Below, piece after piece: positions 26,190 through 37,925 of a DNA stretch of 64,000 nucleotides. The notes beneath the pieces were generated by a model, which had not been told where the DNA came from, did not search any database, and saw only the letters and a program-made list of their open reading frames with translations. Numbering within the stretch: the first letter of the stretch is position 1; each line of letters opens with the position of its first letter. This DNA is from Flaccisagitta enflata. Lineage: Eukaryota; Chaetognatha; Sagittoidea; Aphragmophora. Location of the stretch: positions 56,606,001-56,670,000 of the forward strand of contig OZ231126.1 of the NCBI GenBank assembly GCA_965153355.1. Direction: 5' to 3'. Both the position numbers and the translations under genes were made by a program.

Positions 26190-27478
26190 TCGTCAGCGTG
26201 AATACCGACAGAGACATACACATCCATCAAAATAAAGACCACAGAAAAAAAGAAAGAAATAAGAGCAAACGAAGTACAGAAAACGAAAATATAATGGTAT
26301 GCCTCGTTGAATTAATTTCACAAATAAACCACTATGATAATTTTGTCAAAACCTTGAGAACAATCTAAAAATGTAGCAAATACATTCGAACCGTGTTCTA
26401 CAAAATAGTCTATGCAAGAAAGCATTACAAAAACTGCATGTGTACCTGAATGTCGCTTTTCATAACCAAATTGCAGATTGTCTGTCGTAAGCAAATGCCC
26501 TATTGTAGACAAGATAGCCATTTCAAAAGTAGATGCAAAAACAACACTTGAAGTTATTCCACGATAATTGTTAGATGAGGAAACGTCTCCCTCGGGATAT
26601 TTTACACCGCTTTTAGATTGGACTGTCGCGAAAAGAAGTTACATTACGCATAAAATACTTGAGACAACCACTTGATTTTTTTTCTGTGGTAGATCATTTG
26701 ATTAAGTTTTGTTACAAAAAAAAATGAAGTCCCAGTGTGAATACATTTGCTCTAAATTTCATGACAAAAATTGGCAAATATTAGTCAAAAATAACTTTTT
26801 TTCTTGGAAAAAACGAGGTTAGATAACAGAATTTCTTTTTTTTTTTAACCAAGAGTGGTCCTAGAGTGCCGGTTATGAGGAATTGATGATGTTTTGTTGA
26901 AAACTCTAAAAGATTACACTGATTTGATGCTGTACTGATTGACTTTGACCCCAAAACACCACAAAAACCTTTTGATTTGGGAAATTTTTAGAGAATTGTT
27001 TGATAATGGTTCAAAATTGAAACTAATGAAAACATTTTTTGCTTTCATCATAATCTGCAATCAATTCTTTCAAGTTCTAGACCAATCCCAGCATTTAAGC
27101 TCAAATTGTCTAAAAATAACAACTATATGAAATGGAATAAGCAAAATATCAATGGGGAAAAATCCTTCAATGTGAAACACACAATACTCATTCATTTTGA
27201 GTAGGAGGCTTAGATTTTTTAGTTAGTGGGACATTCTTTGCTTGTTGCAAAACTTAAATTATCTATCAGGGAAAAAAAAGAAAAAACTAATTACTATGAA
27301 TAGTTTTGGAGTAATGTAACTTCTTTTGGCGACAGTTTGATCTAAAGGCGGTGTAAAATAGGAGTTACAACACCAGAAAGAAAATCGTGAGGAACGTGCC
27401 CGCGTTGAATAAGTCCATTAAACAATAAATGTAAATGCTTTTACAGTTTTGGAGATCCAAGTAAAATGTGCTCATATT
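26190..27478 (-). pseudogene. Non-LTR retrotransposon reverse transcriptase relic, split by a MITE
   Basis: Minus strand, reading from 27478 downward: a block ending HDFLSGVVTPIL (27353-27420), then after the nested MITE a block with SNNYRGIT, LQFGYEKRHSGTHAVFV, DYFVEHGS and FATFLDCSQGFDKI. After a one-base shift, HSGLFVKLIQRGIP follows. These are the conserved finger/palm blocks of LINE reverse transcriptases (NNYRGI, QFGF, LD.s..FDk). A frameshift, an in-frame stop near 27440 and the insertion make it non-functional. The YxDD region is not preserved. Confidence 0.85.
26605..27353. mobile_element. TA-flanked MITE nested in the reverse transcriptase relic
   Basis: Left end TA|CACCGCTTTTAGATTGGACT, and the right end is its near-perfect inverse (TCTAAAGGCGGTG|TA). 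The terminal repeat extends about 45 bp inward (TCGCGAAAAGAAGTTACATT). Removing it with one TA restores the alignment of the two reverse transcriptase halves. 749 bp; Tc1/mariner-like by target site. Confidence 0.85.
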
Positions 27479-27479
27479 T

Positions 27480-28073
27480 TACAAAGCCAGCCGGAAATCA
27501 GCCCTCCCAGGCATGAAATTAGCCCTCATAGGCCTGAAATCAGCCCTTCAAGACCTGAAACAACCAAAATCAGCCCTCTCAGGCCTGAAATCAGCCCTCT
27601 CAGACCTGAAATCAGCCTTGGATCAGGCCTTGGATCAGCCATCTTAAAACCTGAGATCATTCCCCAAAGCCCTGAAATCAGCCCTCACTGGCCAATATTC
27701 GCCCTCCAAGGCCTGTTATCAGCCCTCACAGACCAAAAATCCGGTCACACTAGACTTAAATCTGCCCTCACCATACTTATATACGCCATCACAGACCTAA
27801 AATCAGTCCTCACAGGTCTCAAATCAACCCTATTGGGCCATGAGGCCCAATCCAGATCTTTGAGGCCTGAAATCAGACCTCCTTGCCATGATCCGACCCT
27901 TTCCAACACAACTCCCTCACATCTTCCCAGGATGTATGGAAATTCACCCCTGTGTTCTACAGGACATTGGACCTTTGGGGCCGCTACCCTGCTCTCACCT
28001 CACCTCATCACCTTAACACCCCAAGCAGGGGATCGGGTACCGCTGACCATGTGCGATCCTTGGATGACTTGTT
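27480..28073. mobile_element. Palindromic element with minisatellite core, copy 3 (left arm missing)
   Basis: About 17 units of the GGCCTGAAATCAGCCCTCTCA type (27485-27870), the right arm CCCCTGTGTTCTACAGGACA (27950) through GGGGCCGCTACCCTGC, and the tail GGTACCGCTGACCATGTGCG ending GATGACTTGTT. The left arm is absent where it meets the reverse transcriptase relic. Confidence 0.75.
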
Positions 28074-28655
28074 AATAACTGCCTATGCCCACTGTCACGC
28101 GACTAAGGTAGCCGTGTGTCCGACCTTGTTCCTAACATCCCTCACCTGTGCATGCCGAGTCAGGGAGGATATATCGAGCTGCCTCTAGCAGGATTTTGCT
28201 CAGTCGTCGACGTGGTCAATTGGGCATGGACAGAGCCACAGAGGTTCGGAGATTTGTCTGCGTGCGCGAGGTGGGATTCAAAGGGTTGCCAGATGACCCA
28301 CCCAGATTAATTATAGCCCAGAGGGGAGGGCAGGCCGTGCGACAATACAAGATGTCACCTTAACGCCCGGACACCCTGAAACACTGAGAGAACTTGTAGT
28401 CTAAATACAAACAGGCCAAAGCGCATAATTTCTCAAATGAGCCAAATCATGTAAAACTCCCTCCCGAGAAAGACTCTCCGGCAAACAACGGCGATCATCA
28501 ATACGCGGCGATTACATAAACGCACTCTCGCACTCACATGCATTCACTTACATGTATACATGTTTACATGAATAGAAAAATGTATAAATGTATATAAGAA
28601 TGTATACATGGTTACACAGACAGACACAAAGACACAGACTCAGACAGACACACAG
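28074..28655. other. Unassigned non-coding sequence
   Basis: 28098-28132 (CGCGACTAAGGTAGCCGTGT, CCGACCTTGTT) resembles the two ends of a hairpin-ended element with the core deleted. The following 250 bp is GC-richer and has short open frames but no recognised protein. Confidence 0.35.
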
Positions 28656-28819
<164 letters not shown>

Positions 28820-29154
28820 GAACAGCAGGTCGGTATTTCAGTTACGACTGTGAAAAAATCGCGTTCTCGGCTGTTTTCTTTATCAAATGCTGACCTCTAC
28901 TTGTTCTTTGTTTGAATGCCGCTTATTGTGTATGGTAAATTGTATGACAAATTTTGAATTTTGACCCAAAGCCCTTAAAAAAAAACCAGCCAAACGCGGA
29001 GACACAGTCCGGACGCATCGTTGCTCTATCGGGCTTGTTGTCGTAAAGATAAATTTAGTTTGATCGTCATTCGCCTGTCATCATTTTGATATACTCCTCA
29101 AAACCAGTATATCTCATCACGCCCTCCTTTCTTTCCATTTTGCGACACAATTAC

Positions 29155-29233
29155 AACCATCATCGTCGTCATCGCTAACGTCATCGTCGTCATCGTCATC
29201 ATTGTCGTCATCACTCATCATCATCGTCGTCAT
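29155..29233. repeat. (CATCGT)n-like trinucleotide-based repeat
   Basis: Imperfect ATC/GTC units; similar tracts at 49180-49245 and 62820-62990. Confidence 0.8.
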
Positions 29234-29301
29234 CAAACAGCTTAGTTTTTTCTCCTCGTGTTTGACGTCATCGTAGTCTTAATCGATGGAGTAGTATTTT
29301 T

Positions 29302-29609
29302 AGTCTATCTTCATAACCACGCATGAGGATGAGGTTGAGAATGTCAGTAGCATTAAGAATGTTAGTAGCATTTGATTCTTGGAATGAGCAGCTCCCTGAA
29401 CACTCAACAACGATCTTACCTACCCGCACGAGGCTTGAGGATAAACATTGAACAGTCTATCTTCATAACCGCACATGAGGATGAGGTTGAGAATGTCAGT
29501 AGCATTAAGAATGTTAGTAGCATTTGATTCTTGGAATGAGCAGCTCCCTGAACACTCAACAACGATCTTACCTACCCGCACGAGGCTTGAGGATGAACAT
29601 TGAACAGCC
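29302..29609 (+). repeat. Two-copy tandem repeat, 152-bp unit
   Basis: AGTCTATCTTCATAACC occurs at 29302 and 29454, and the units are almost identical through GAGGCTTGAGGAT(A/G)AACATTGAACAG. Very recent duplication. Confidence 0.92.
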
Positions 29610-29789
29610 ATCGATATGGCTTTGATGCTGATGCAATTTAACTAACATCTTTTTCAATGGTCACGCGAATCAAAAAACAAAACAAAAACGAAAAAAAAAA
29701 AAAACAAACAAAAACGCACCTTTTTATCTATTTACAAAATAGAAAAAAAAAAAATTTTCTAACTATTTTCAGTTGAGTTATTTTTAAAG

Positions 29790-30207
29790 ATTTTTTAAAG
29801 AAATCTATCATTCTAGCCCAACTCCATGTCTGTATCTCAAACGGTTTAGAAGCTAGAGCTCTGCAAAGAGAAGCATTATTTTGTTAAAATGTATTTTTAG
29901 TCGCAGACACGCGACTCTACATCTTGCCGTGTTGGTCAGTCGGTCGGTCGGTCGGTCGGTCGGTCGGTCGGTCGGTTGGTCGGTCGGTCGGTCGGTCGGT
30001 CGGTCGGTCGGTTGGTCGGTCGGTCGTTAACATTTCTGAATTGCGAGCGATTTTCGCCGTGTACCCGGCCTTGTTTCATAGGGATTGCAAAACTGAAATA
30101 AGCAACATTTTTACTCAAACTAATGCCGTTTCTCAACGAAAAAAGATAGAATTACCAGATTGGCGCCAAATGAAAGTATTTTCGATGAACTTTAAAATGG
30201 TCTAAGA
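29790..30207. repeat. Dispersed repeat interrupted by a hairpin-ended element
   Basis: Homologous to 1720-1975. The two flanks of 29894-30075 join up in the order seen at 1.7-2.0 kb. Confidence 0.55.
29894..30075 (-). mobile_element. Hairpin-ended element with long (CGGT)n core
   Basis: TTTTTAGTCGCAGACACGCGACT hairpin, about 22 units of CGGT (29937-30027), then GCCGTGTACCCGGCCTTGTT. A clear case of core microsatellite expansion inside the element. Confidence 0.8.
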
Positions 30208-30223
30208 TTTTAATTAGTTTCTT

Positions 30224-31187
30224 AACAAGGCCAAGAGATGTCCAATAGATGCGTCCTCTTTAGATGTAAGATATTTTCATACAAATTATAAAGATATAAA
30301 GATATAAAGATATTAAGATATAATGATATGAAAATATAAAGATACAGAGATAAAGACAAAAATATAAACTGATTCCTCCCTTCCCCCACCCCTCCCCGCC
30401 TCCCCACCCCAGGCCCCCTGCCTCCCCCGCCTCCCCACCCCTCCCACCCCTCCCCACCCTCCCACCCCTCCCCCCGCCTCCCCACCCTCCCCCCACCCCG
30501 CGCCTCCCCACGCCCCCAACGCCTCCCCACCCCCGCCCCCCCCCCCGCCTCCCACGCCCCCCCCCTCCCTCCCCACGCCTCTCCCCAGAGAAGAGACATG
30601 AAGGGACTTGGAGAGACATAAAGAGACATGAAGAGACATGAGGAAACATGAGGAGACATAAGAGACATATAGAGACATGAAGAGACATGAGAGACATAAG
30701 AAACCTAAGAGACATAAGACACATAAGAGATGTAAGAGGCATAAGAGATATATGAGACATAAGAGACATACAGGAGACATAAGAGACATAAAGGAGACAT
30801 ATAGGAGACAAAAGAGACATATAGGAGACAAACGAGACATATAAGAGACAAAAGAGACAAAAGAGACAAGAGAGACAAAGAGAAATAAGAGACTTAAGAT
30901 ACCTAAGGTACATAAGAGAAATAAGAGACATAAGAGATATAAGAGACACACAGGAGACAGAAGAGACATACAGGAGACAAAAGAGACAAAAGAGATGAAA
31001 GAGACATAAGATATATAAGAGACATGAGGAGACATGAAGAGAAATGAAGAGAAAACCTTGAAAATCGTGTTTTGAAATTTTCGCGTTACGGACGGACATT
31101 CAGACATTCAGACATTCAGACATTCAGACAGACAGACCGACCAAGGGACAGACCCTCTTATAGAGATGCGAGGACGCATCTAAAAAT
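30224..31187 (+). mobile_element. Hairpin-ended element, GATGCG subfamily, with expanded minisatellite core
   Basis: Starts AACAAGGCCAAGAGATGTCC with AATAGATGCGTCCTC, and ends CTTATAGAGATGCGAGGACG followed by CATCTAAAAATTAT; GATGCGTCCTC at the 5' end is complementary to GAGGACGCATC at the 3' end. The interior holds a C-rich CCTCCCCACC array (30365-30590), about 40 units of GAGACATAAGA type (30595-31050), and ACATTCAG tandems (31095-31125). Confidence 0.75.
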
Positions 31188-31243
31188 TATATGGCTAAAT
31201 GAGCTGTTTAAAAGTGCGTCTTTTTTTTGTATGCGTGGTAGAT

Positions 31244-31492
31244 AACAAGACCAACTCCTGTAAGTCGCTTGCGGGAAATAAATAACTTAAGATGAATTTT
31301 AATGACTCGAAACTTAAAATAACTGAAAATGACTTATAAAGCCTTGTATGGTAAAATGACTTAATATGACTTAAAAAGACTTAGAATGACTAAAAATCAC
31401 ATAAAGTAAAAAAAAAAAAGTTGGACTGAAGGATGGAAGGAGGGACGGACGGACAACGCGGATTGTAGAGATGCGTGCACGCGACTAAGAAT
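31244..31492 (+). mobile_element. Hairpin-ended element
   Basis: Starts AACAAGACCAACTCCTGTAA with GTCGCTTGCGGG; interior has degenerate ATGACTTA(A/G)AA repeats and (GGAC)n; ends TTGTAGAGATGCGTGCACGC then GACTAAGAATT. Confidence 0.6.
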
Positions 31493-31539
31493 TAACTTTA
31501 TCATATAAATATCGATAAAAAGATACAACAGTGCATCCG

Positions 31540-31675
31540 AATTAACCCTGCTACTTTGTCACTTTTGTTTGCAAAAACAATATTTTCAAACCTGTCAGGC
31601 AACTCTGACCTAGGAATAACACGCCTCCAAATTTCTAGAAAATAAATCCCCTACTTTTGGCACCCCCAAGAGTTG
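31540..31675 (+). repeat. Diverged copy of the right-end 198-bp repeat
   Basis: GTCACTTTTG...CAAAAACAATATTTTCAAAC and CCAAATTTCTAGAAA match the units at 63441-64000. This copy has no hairpin element at the AAAAACAATATT site. Confidence 0.75.
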
Positions 31676-31930
31676 AGTAATCAATAACAGGGGGAGCAGA
31701 ATATTTTGCACAAAAAAAAAAAAAAAAAAAAAAATTATAGGAAGCTGAATATTTTCTATCTTCAAGTTTGACAAACTAACAATCAACTAATATCTACCCC
31801 ACAAAACTGTATCCCAGTGGAAAAGAATTTTGCTAAGTGTCAGTATATAACACTGTTCTGTTAGACTTCATTTCAGAAATTATAGAAAACTCTCAATAGT
31901 TTTTGCACAATGGTAATTCAGCAAATATGA

Positions 31931-32142
31931 TGTTTGCGGAGTCGCAACTCTAAAACATGTTTTGTCCGTCTATCGGTCCGTCCATCAATCTGTTGGTCAA
32001 AAAAAGGAAAAACAAGCAGTTTAAAAAATTTTTGTGTGTGTTTGTGTGTGTGTGGGGGTTGGGTTGGGGTAGGGGTGTAGATGGGGGTTGGACGCCCCTG
32101 CCCACCCTTCCACGACAATATTCTGACCCGCCTCACTTGTTT
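31931..32142 (-). mobile_element. Hairpin-ended element, second subfamily, uninterrupted
   Basis: Hairpin GCGGAGTCGCAACTC, (CCGT)-like core, GATGGGGGTTGGACGCCCCT, CCACGACAATATTCTGACCC and CTCACTTGTT. It serves as the intact reference for the interrupted copy at 15637-16315. Confidence 0.7.
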
Positions 32143-32398
32143 TATTTTAGAATAAATCATCTCTGGCAGTCTAAGAAAGGAGTTACTACCGAAACGTGAT
32201 ATTGGCCAAAGTATTCAATAAATTTTGATAAAATTCTATCATTTACTGTAATTTTTTTTAACAAATCCTTCAAGATCTTCATATGTTTTATACAATCTGA
32301 AAATATGTTCGGTTTTTCTATTTTGCCTTAGTTATCAGCGACTGAAAACAGGTTTTTCTTTCTCCCATTGTATAATACAACCTCGGCACTCGGTAGGG

Positions 32399-32406
32399 TA
32401 TATATG
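32399..32406 (+). promoter_or_regulatory. TATA box, copy B
   Basis: TATATATG at the same distance (102 bp, one more A in the leader) from the start codon as in copy A. Confidence 0.5.
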
Positions 32407-32500
32407 CGCCGAAATGCCGTCTAAGAGTAGTTATAGTAAGCGACCCAGCCATTCGGGTTCTTTTCCGAATTGCAAGAAGAAAAGTGTAAGAAAAAAAAAA

Positions 32501-32592
32501 ATGGTGGCGAAATATTTCTTTTTGATCTTTTGTCTTATTAACGTGACACTTGGAGACGTCTACATGCATAACCCTAGGGGCTCGAATAACAG
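32501..32592 (+). pseudogene. Copy B exon 1
   Basis: Encodes MVAKYFFLIFCLINVTLG and VYMHNPRGSNN. The frame is open for a further 29 codons upstream because of one extra A. That extension is Lys/Ser-rich and absent in copy A, so the start at 32501 is preferred. Confidence 0.85.
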
Positions 32593-33154
32593 GTGTGATG
32601 TACAGTCCTTTTGAAATAAGAAACTAGTAAAGGTAATCAAATTCTGCAAAAAGCACCTGAAAGAGTATGTTCTGGTATTTATTTGAGCCAAATCTTAGCT
32701 TATAGCGTCAAATAGTTGAGCTTCAATCTGCATTTGAAGAAAAAAATGTAAATAGTTTTTGTCACTTTTTTCTGCCGGAGAGATAGGATGAAATTATCCA
32801 ATTTGGCTATCTTCTTTAAAAAAGTGGTATTTGCTCATCTTAATAAGCAATGTATGCGGGGTATCTGATAGCAGATGAGATTTTCCCAGCTAATTGGTTC
32901 GTTTCATCTAAAACATCTCTAAAAAAATCATTTTTTTGGATTGAAATTGGTGGAAAATAAGTGATGTCGTCATTTTCACCATTTTACTACAATAAAGGAT
33001 TGAAGCTAAACCACTTGAGATCTAAGGCTTAGGTTCGGCACAAATAAATGCCAGAACATACCCTTTTAGGGGCTTTTTTTCGGAGTTTGATTATCTCAAT
33101 TCGTTTTTGAGTTATGCTGTCATCATTTGTTTCATTTGTAAAAAAATATACTGT

Positions 33155-33390
<236 letters not shown>

Positions 33391-33849
33391 CCTTCTTTCT
33401 TCATTCGTCTTTCCTTCTTTCCATGAGGCACTACAGCCATTTTTTTTATCCAACATCAACTAGTTCGATTGAAAAATACATATCATGTCCACTGATCCTG
33501 TTGCACTATTTTCCCGTGTCAAATGATTCAAAAAATTTTATTCTCATTTGAATTTGTGTTCCCCTAAATAATGTCAATGCATTCAATGCACAGTAATCAT
33601 CCCAGGAATTGGGTCTTTCAATCGAAATGTTTCATTCTTCTTTCAACCCCATCTTTCTGTGTTTTTTTAATCGGAAAATAAGTCGAAGTCAGTCTCCGAC
33701 TTTTGACATATTCCAGAGAAATATGGTTTTCATTTTTTGTTGATGAAATTCTACGACTGCGAATTTTCATCATTATCAGGACAACAATGGTGCTGGAATA
33801 CTACTATATGACAAATTTCCTCTAAAGACAGTTGGTGTATACATTTCTA

Positions 33850-34496
33850 CATGGTGTTTCATGCCAAAATAGATATAAGAAAATGATGCCATTCTGCTTC
33901 TAAAAATGCAAAAAAAATTCTGAAATATATTTTCAATCTATGATTCTGTCTGCTGTATTTTAAACTTAAGCGATAAAGTCTTTTAACATTGATATATTCA
34001 GAGAGCTCCGATTTCTTATGTAAAAGTTTCATGGGTTGGGGTCAAATATCTTGGCCACAACATCAAATTGAAGTAAAATGAGCATTTTCAGGTGAAGCTC
34101 TTTCAACATAATTTTGATTTTAAAAGTTCTTCTTTGAAGTGCTCTCATTTCTAAACGACTTGAGTTACAGATGCCAGATTGGTCCGAAATCTAACCTTAT
34201 AAAATTTTCTTTAATTTGAGACCAATCTGGCATCTGTGACTCAAGCCGTTTAGAAATGAGAGCATGTCAAAGAAGAATTTTCAAAATCAAAGTCATGTTA
34301 AAAGAGCTTTTCCTTCAAATGCTCATTTTACTTCAAAGTGATGTTGTAGCCAAGATATTTGACCCAAACCCATGAAATTTTTACACAAAAAATCGGAGAT
34401 TAGGTGCTCATTGAATCTTTTTTCAGAGTTATTTTTGCATTTTTAGAAGCAGAATGGCATTGTTTTTTTATATCTAATTTGGCATGAAACACCCTG
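33850..34496. mobile_element. TA-flanked foldback MITE (copy B)
   Basis: Same element and same insertion site as 11969-12596, slightly longer; both ends and TA flanks are kept. Confidence 0.8.
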
Positions 34497-34907
34497 TATC
34501 ATATTCTGGCCTAAAAAGTAATTTTAGATATGCATTTCACATGAAAAAAAACCAAAAAATCAAGGTTATAATGAAATCTTGCTTACATTTACATTTTCTC
34601 CTGCCATTGAAATTCTAAGACTCACAGAGGCAAGAGAATTTTGAATTTTCACAAACATAGTTCTCTCCTTAATTGTTTTTTGAAGAGAACTATGTTTTTT
34701 ATTTTCTCATTTTCTATAGAATTTAGAATTTCATCCGGCCCCCTGTCAGTAACCAAGAATGAAATTTTCTATGATTTGCAATAAATTTTCTGTACTAACT
34801 TTAGCTACATTTGGTTCATTTTCATGATTGAATGCAAATTTTGCGATGATGATAATTGTGACATATTTCAATGATTATTTTGGTATAATCATCTAGCTTC
34901 ATTCATT

Positions 34908-35000
34908 TTTAGTTTTTAAGTCGCGTGTACGCGACTCTAGAAGCCGCTCTGTTGGTTGGTTGGTCACTTGGTCTGTTGGTCGGTCAAATTTTACAAAAAT
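34908..35000 (-). mobile_element. Fragment of hairpin-ended element (copy B)
   Basis: Hairpin AAGTCGCGTGTACGCGACT; partner of 13008-13095. The hairpin is more regular here than in copy A, where one arm has mutated. Confidence 0.6.
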
Positions 35001-35020
35001 ATTGCAATGACCTAAAACTA

Positions 35021-35635
35021 CTATCTAGAACATATATATATCGGCGAGCGTTTTGGGTCATATCTCTGCTAAAAATTAAAAAATCATATAAAAATCAGTG
35101 AGGTCCTGAAACTACATCGAATTTCTGATCTAGTGCCACCAATCGCGTTCTTGTAGCTCGATTCGTTTAGAAATGACGGGTAAAACAAGAATGCTACTTC
35201 AAATAAAAATGGCTGAAAAATTATATTTTATTTCTTGTCGCTTTTGGTTCTTGGCCAAGTGTTATTTTTTTGTTAGTTTAAGGTTGTTGTCTAACTTCAA
35301 GGCTGCTACAGTGATGCCATAGGATCGCCTTGTCATTTCCATGGTCACTCCAAACTCGGTTATAGATCAGAGGGTTGGTAAGTAGGCAGCTATGGAGAAG
35401 GTATCGCGCATCATTTGATATGGATAAAAAAAATTCTGCTCTGAAGGTGAGAAGGAAGACTACGTCATCCTTTCTCAAAATATCTCTTCAAGAGCATATG
35501 AAGATGATTTAGGCCGTTATTGTTTTTCAAAAGATACATACAAAGAGTCTCAAAGATCAAATTATGTTTTTTCTAGTCATTTGATGAATTAACAGCCTGA
35601 TTATGATCTTGCCGATATACTTTTGTTCTAGATAG
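35021..35635. mobile_element. TA-flanked MITE present only in copy B
   Basis: Left end TA|CTATCTAGAACATATATATA followed by TCGGC; right end GCCGATATACTTTTGTTCTA followed by GATAG|TA. The ends are inverted repeats of 25 bp with a few mismatches. Copy A has the empty site (CTAAAACTAGAGTTTGG). 615 bp. Confidence 0.88.
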
Positions 35636-35849
35636 TAAAGTTCGGAAAAAAAAGGCCAATTCTTACGACTTTTTTCCTCACCTTGAAAGCCGCCATTACT
35701 GGAACATATTCAATCTTTTGATTTCGGTTTTCTTTCTTTCTTTCTTTCTTTTCTTACTCCGTGTCATTTTGGGACAAAAGCCTTTTAAAAATGAATCATT
35801 AACACATTCAATAACCTTTTCTTCTACGTATAACTTTTCTTTGAAAAAG

Positions 35850-35980
35850 GCTCAATGAAAACTCGGCAGCACGAGCAAATGCAAATCGTTTATTCGATTC
35901 TCAAAATAACAACAGAGGCGGATATAATGTCGGTGACCTGACAGACAAACCAGCCGGGAATAATCCGAACCTACAATACC

Positions 35981-35982
<2 letters not shown>
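35850..35982 (+). pseudogene. Copy B exon 2
   Basis: Translation identical to exon 2 of the complete gene, with five silent third-position differences. Donor GTAGAG runs straight into (GA)n. Confidence 0.88.
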
Positions 35983-36069
<87 letters not shown>

Positions 36070-36090
36070 CAGACAGAGACAGAGACAGAG
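35983..36090. repeat. (GA)n then GACAGA microsatellite
   Basis: Duplication breakpoint lies in this tract. Confidence 0.95.
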
Positions 36091-36136
36091 GTTGGGTGGG
36101 GCAGACAGATAAAATGGGAATTTGATAGAGAGACAA

Positions 36137-37925
36137 AGGGTGTAGAATAGAGGGAGAACCATGTCCTTTCCCTAACTTTAAGATGATATCTACGCATCAA
36201 CCAATACTTTTGAAACCTAGTGGGAGGGTCTGTTCATAGTTTAGGATGTGAGTGAACACATTGTGAAAAAAAAACTGAACATTTTTCAATCATATGGCCG
36301 TACGGCCTCTCGACAGGGAAAGCCTGGGATTTTTAAGCAAATCCCCTCAATTTTCAAAGGCCAATTTGACTGACTTAAACCTAATAGGAAAGCTTGAGAT
36401 TGAACATAAGTACATCCATGCTCCAACACGGCGGATCAATATCAAAATTTCAAAGATCAGGCCTGGTAAATTTTCAGGATTAACGAGCGAAAAGTGAATG
36501 TAGTAATATAGCATATACCCTTTTTGCTCAACGCTAAAAATCATAATAGGTTAACCATTTTGAGGGTTTTTTGCTCTGAGCGCTTCCTCTGAATGTTTAC
36601 TTTGGAAGAGTCTACCACAAGAAAATAGATCCCGCAAAAAATTCAAATTTAAGCGCTCAAACAACTGTGACTCAGTTTTACGGCATGATTCTCCGTTAGT
36701 CTACGCCCTTTAAGAGGAGGGTTTTTTCAGCATTTTGGGTGGTTTGTCTGTGGTAATGGATAGTCCCGAAGGGGAAATGACACTAGGAAAAAAATTGGGT
36801 CAAAAAGTTCAATCGTTTTGAAAATATAAGCGTTTTGTCTTTTTACGATGTGATATATAATATATCATATGAAAATATAGGTTGCAATGAGTTTTTCAAT
36901 ATTTTGGGTGGTTGGTCAATGGTAATGGATAGTGCACTGGAAAAAATGACATTAGGAAAAAGAATCAGGTCAAAAAACTGATTTTTACTTAAGTTAGAAG
37001 CGATTTTTGCCTTTTTATAATATGATAATTATAAGTAAGAATGGACATGCTTAATCAATGAATATTGACTTTAAAATTGAAAATTTGAGTTATCTGAGTC
37101 CAAAACCATCATAGTTCAGTAAGACCAAAAAAGAAAGATTTTACCAAGAATTTAATTAAGGGAAAACAAACACCCTAATGTTTATGTAGAGTCACATGTT
37201 TAAGGGTGTAGAATAGAGGGAGAACCATGTCCTTTCCCTAACTTTGAGATGATATCTACGCATCAACCAATACTTTTGAAACCTAGTGGGAGGGTCTGTT
37301 CATAGTTTAGGATGTGAGTGAACACATCGTGAAAAAAAAACTGAACATTTTTCAATCATATGGCCGTACGGCCTCTCGACAGGGAAAGCCTGGGATTTTT
37401 AAGCAAATCCCCTCAATTTTCAAAGGCCAATTTGACTGACTTAAACCTAATAGGAAAGCTTGAGATTGAACATAAGTACATCCATGCTACAACACGGCGG
37501 ATCAATATCAAAATTTCAAAGATCAGGCCTGGTAAATTTTCGGGATTAACGAGCGAAAAGTGAATGTAGTAATATAGCATATACCCTTTTTTTGCTCCAA
37601 ACGCTTCAAAATCCTAATAGGTTAACCATTTTTGAGGTTTTATTTGCTCTGAGCGCTTCCTCTGAATGTTTACTTTGGAAGAGTCTACCACAAGAAAATA
37701 GATCCATAAAAAAATTCAAATTTAGCGCTCAAACAAGCGTGACTCAGTTAAAGGCATGATTACTCATTGGTCGCCCTTTATAAGGGGTTTTCAACGTTTT
37801 GGGTGGTTTATGCCTTGGTAATGGATATAGTCAAGACGGGGAAATGACACTAGGAAAAAAAATTGGGTCAAAAAGTTCAATCGTTTTGAAAATATAAGCT
37901 TTTTTGTCTTTTTAAGATGTGATAT
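36137..37925 (+). repeat. Tandem duplication, 1066-bp period
   Basis: TGTAGAATAGAGGGAGAACC occurs at 36141 and 37207. Homology runs about 710 bp, including the TATGGCCGTACGGCCTCTCG palindrome in each (36293, 37359). 36850-37200 is the part of unit 1 not repeated in unit 2. Confidence 0.9.

Noticed and set aside
30222-31107. Membrane-like Ser/Leu/Phe-rich minus-strand frames
   Set aside because: Translations of the GAGACATAAGA minisatellite and C-rich array inside a hairpin-ended element; several frames are open at once.
32414-32500. Upstream in-frame start adding 29 residues to copy B
   Set aside because: Present only because of one extra A in a poly(A) run; not open in copy A. It would place a Lys-rich segment before the signal peptide.
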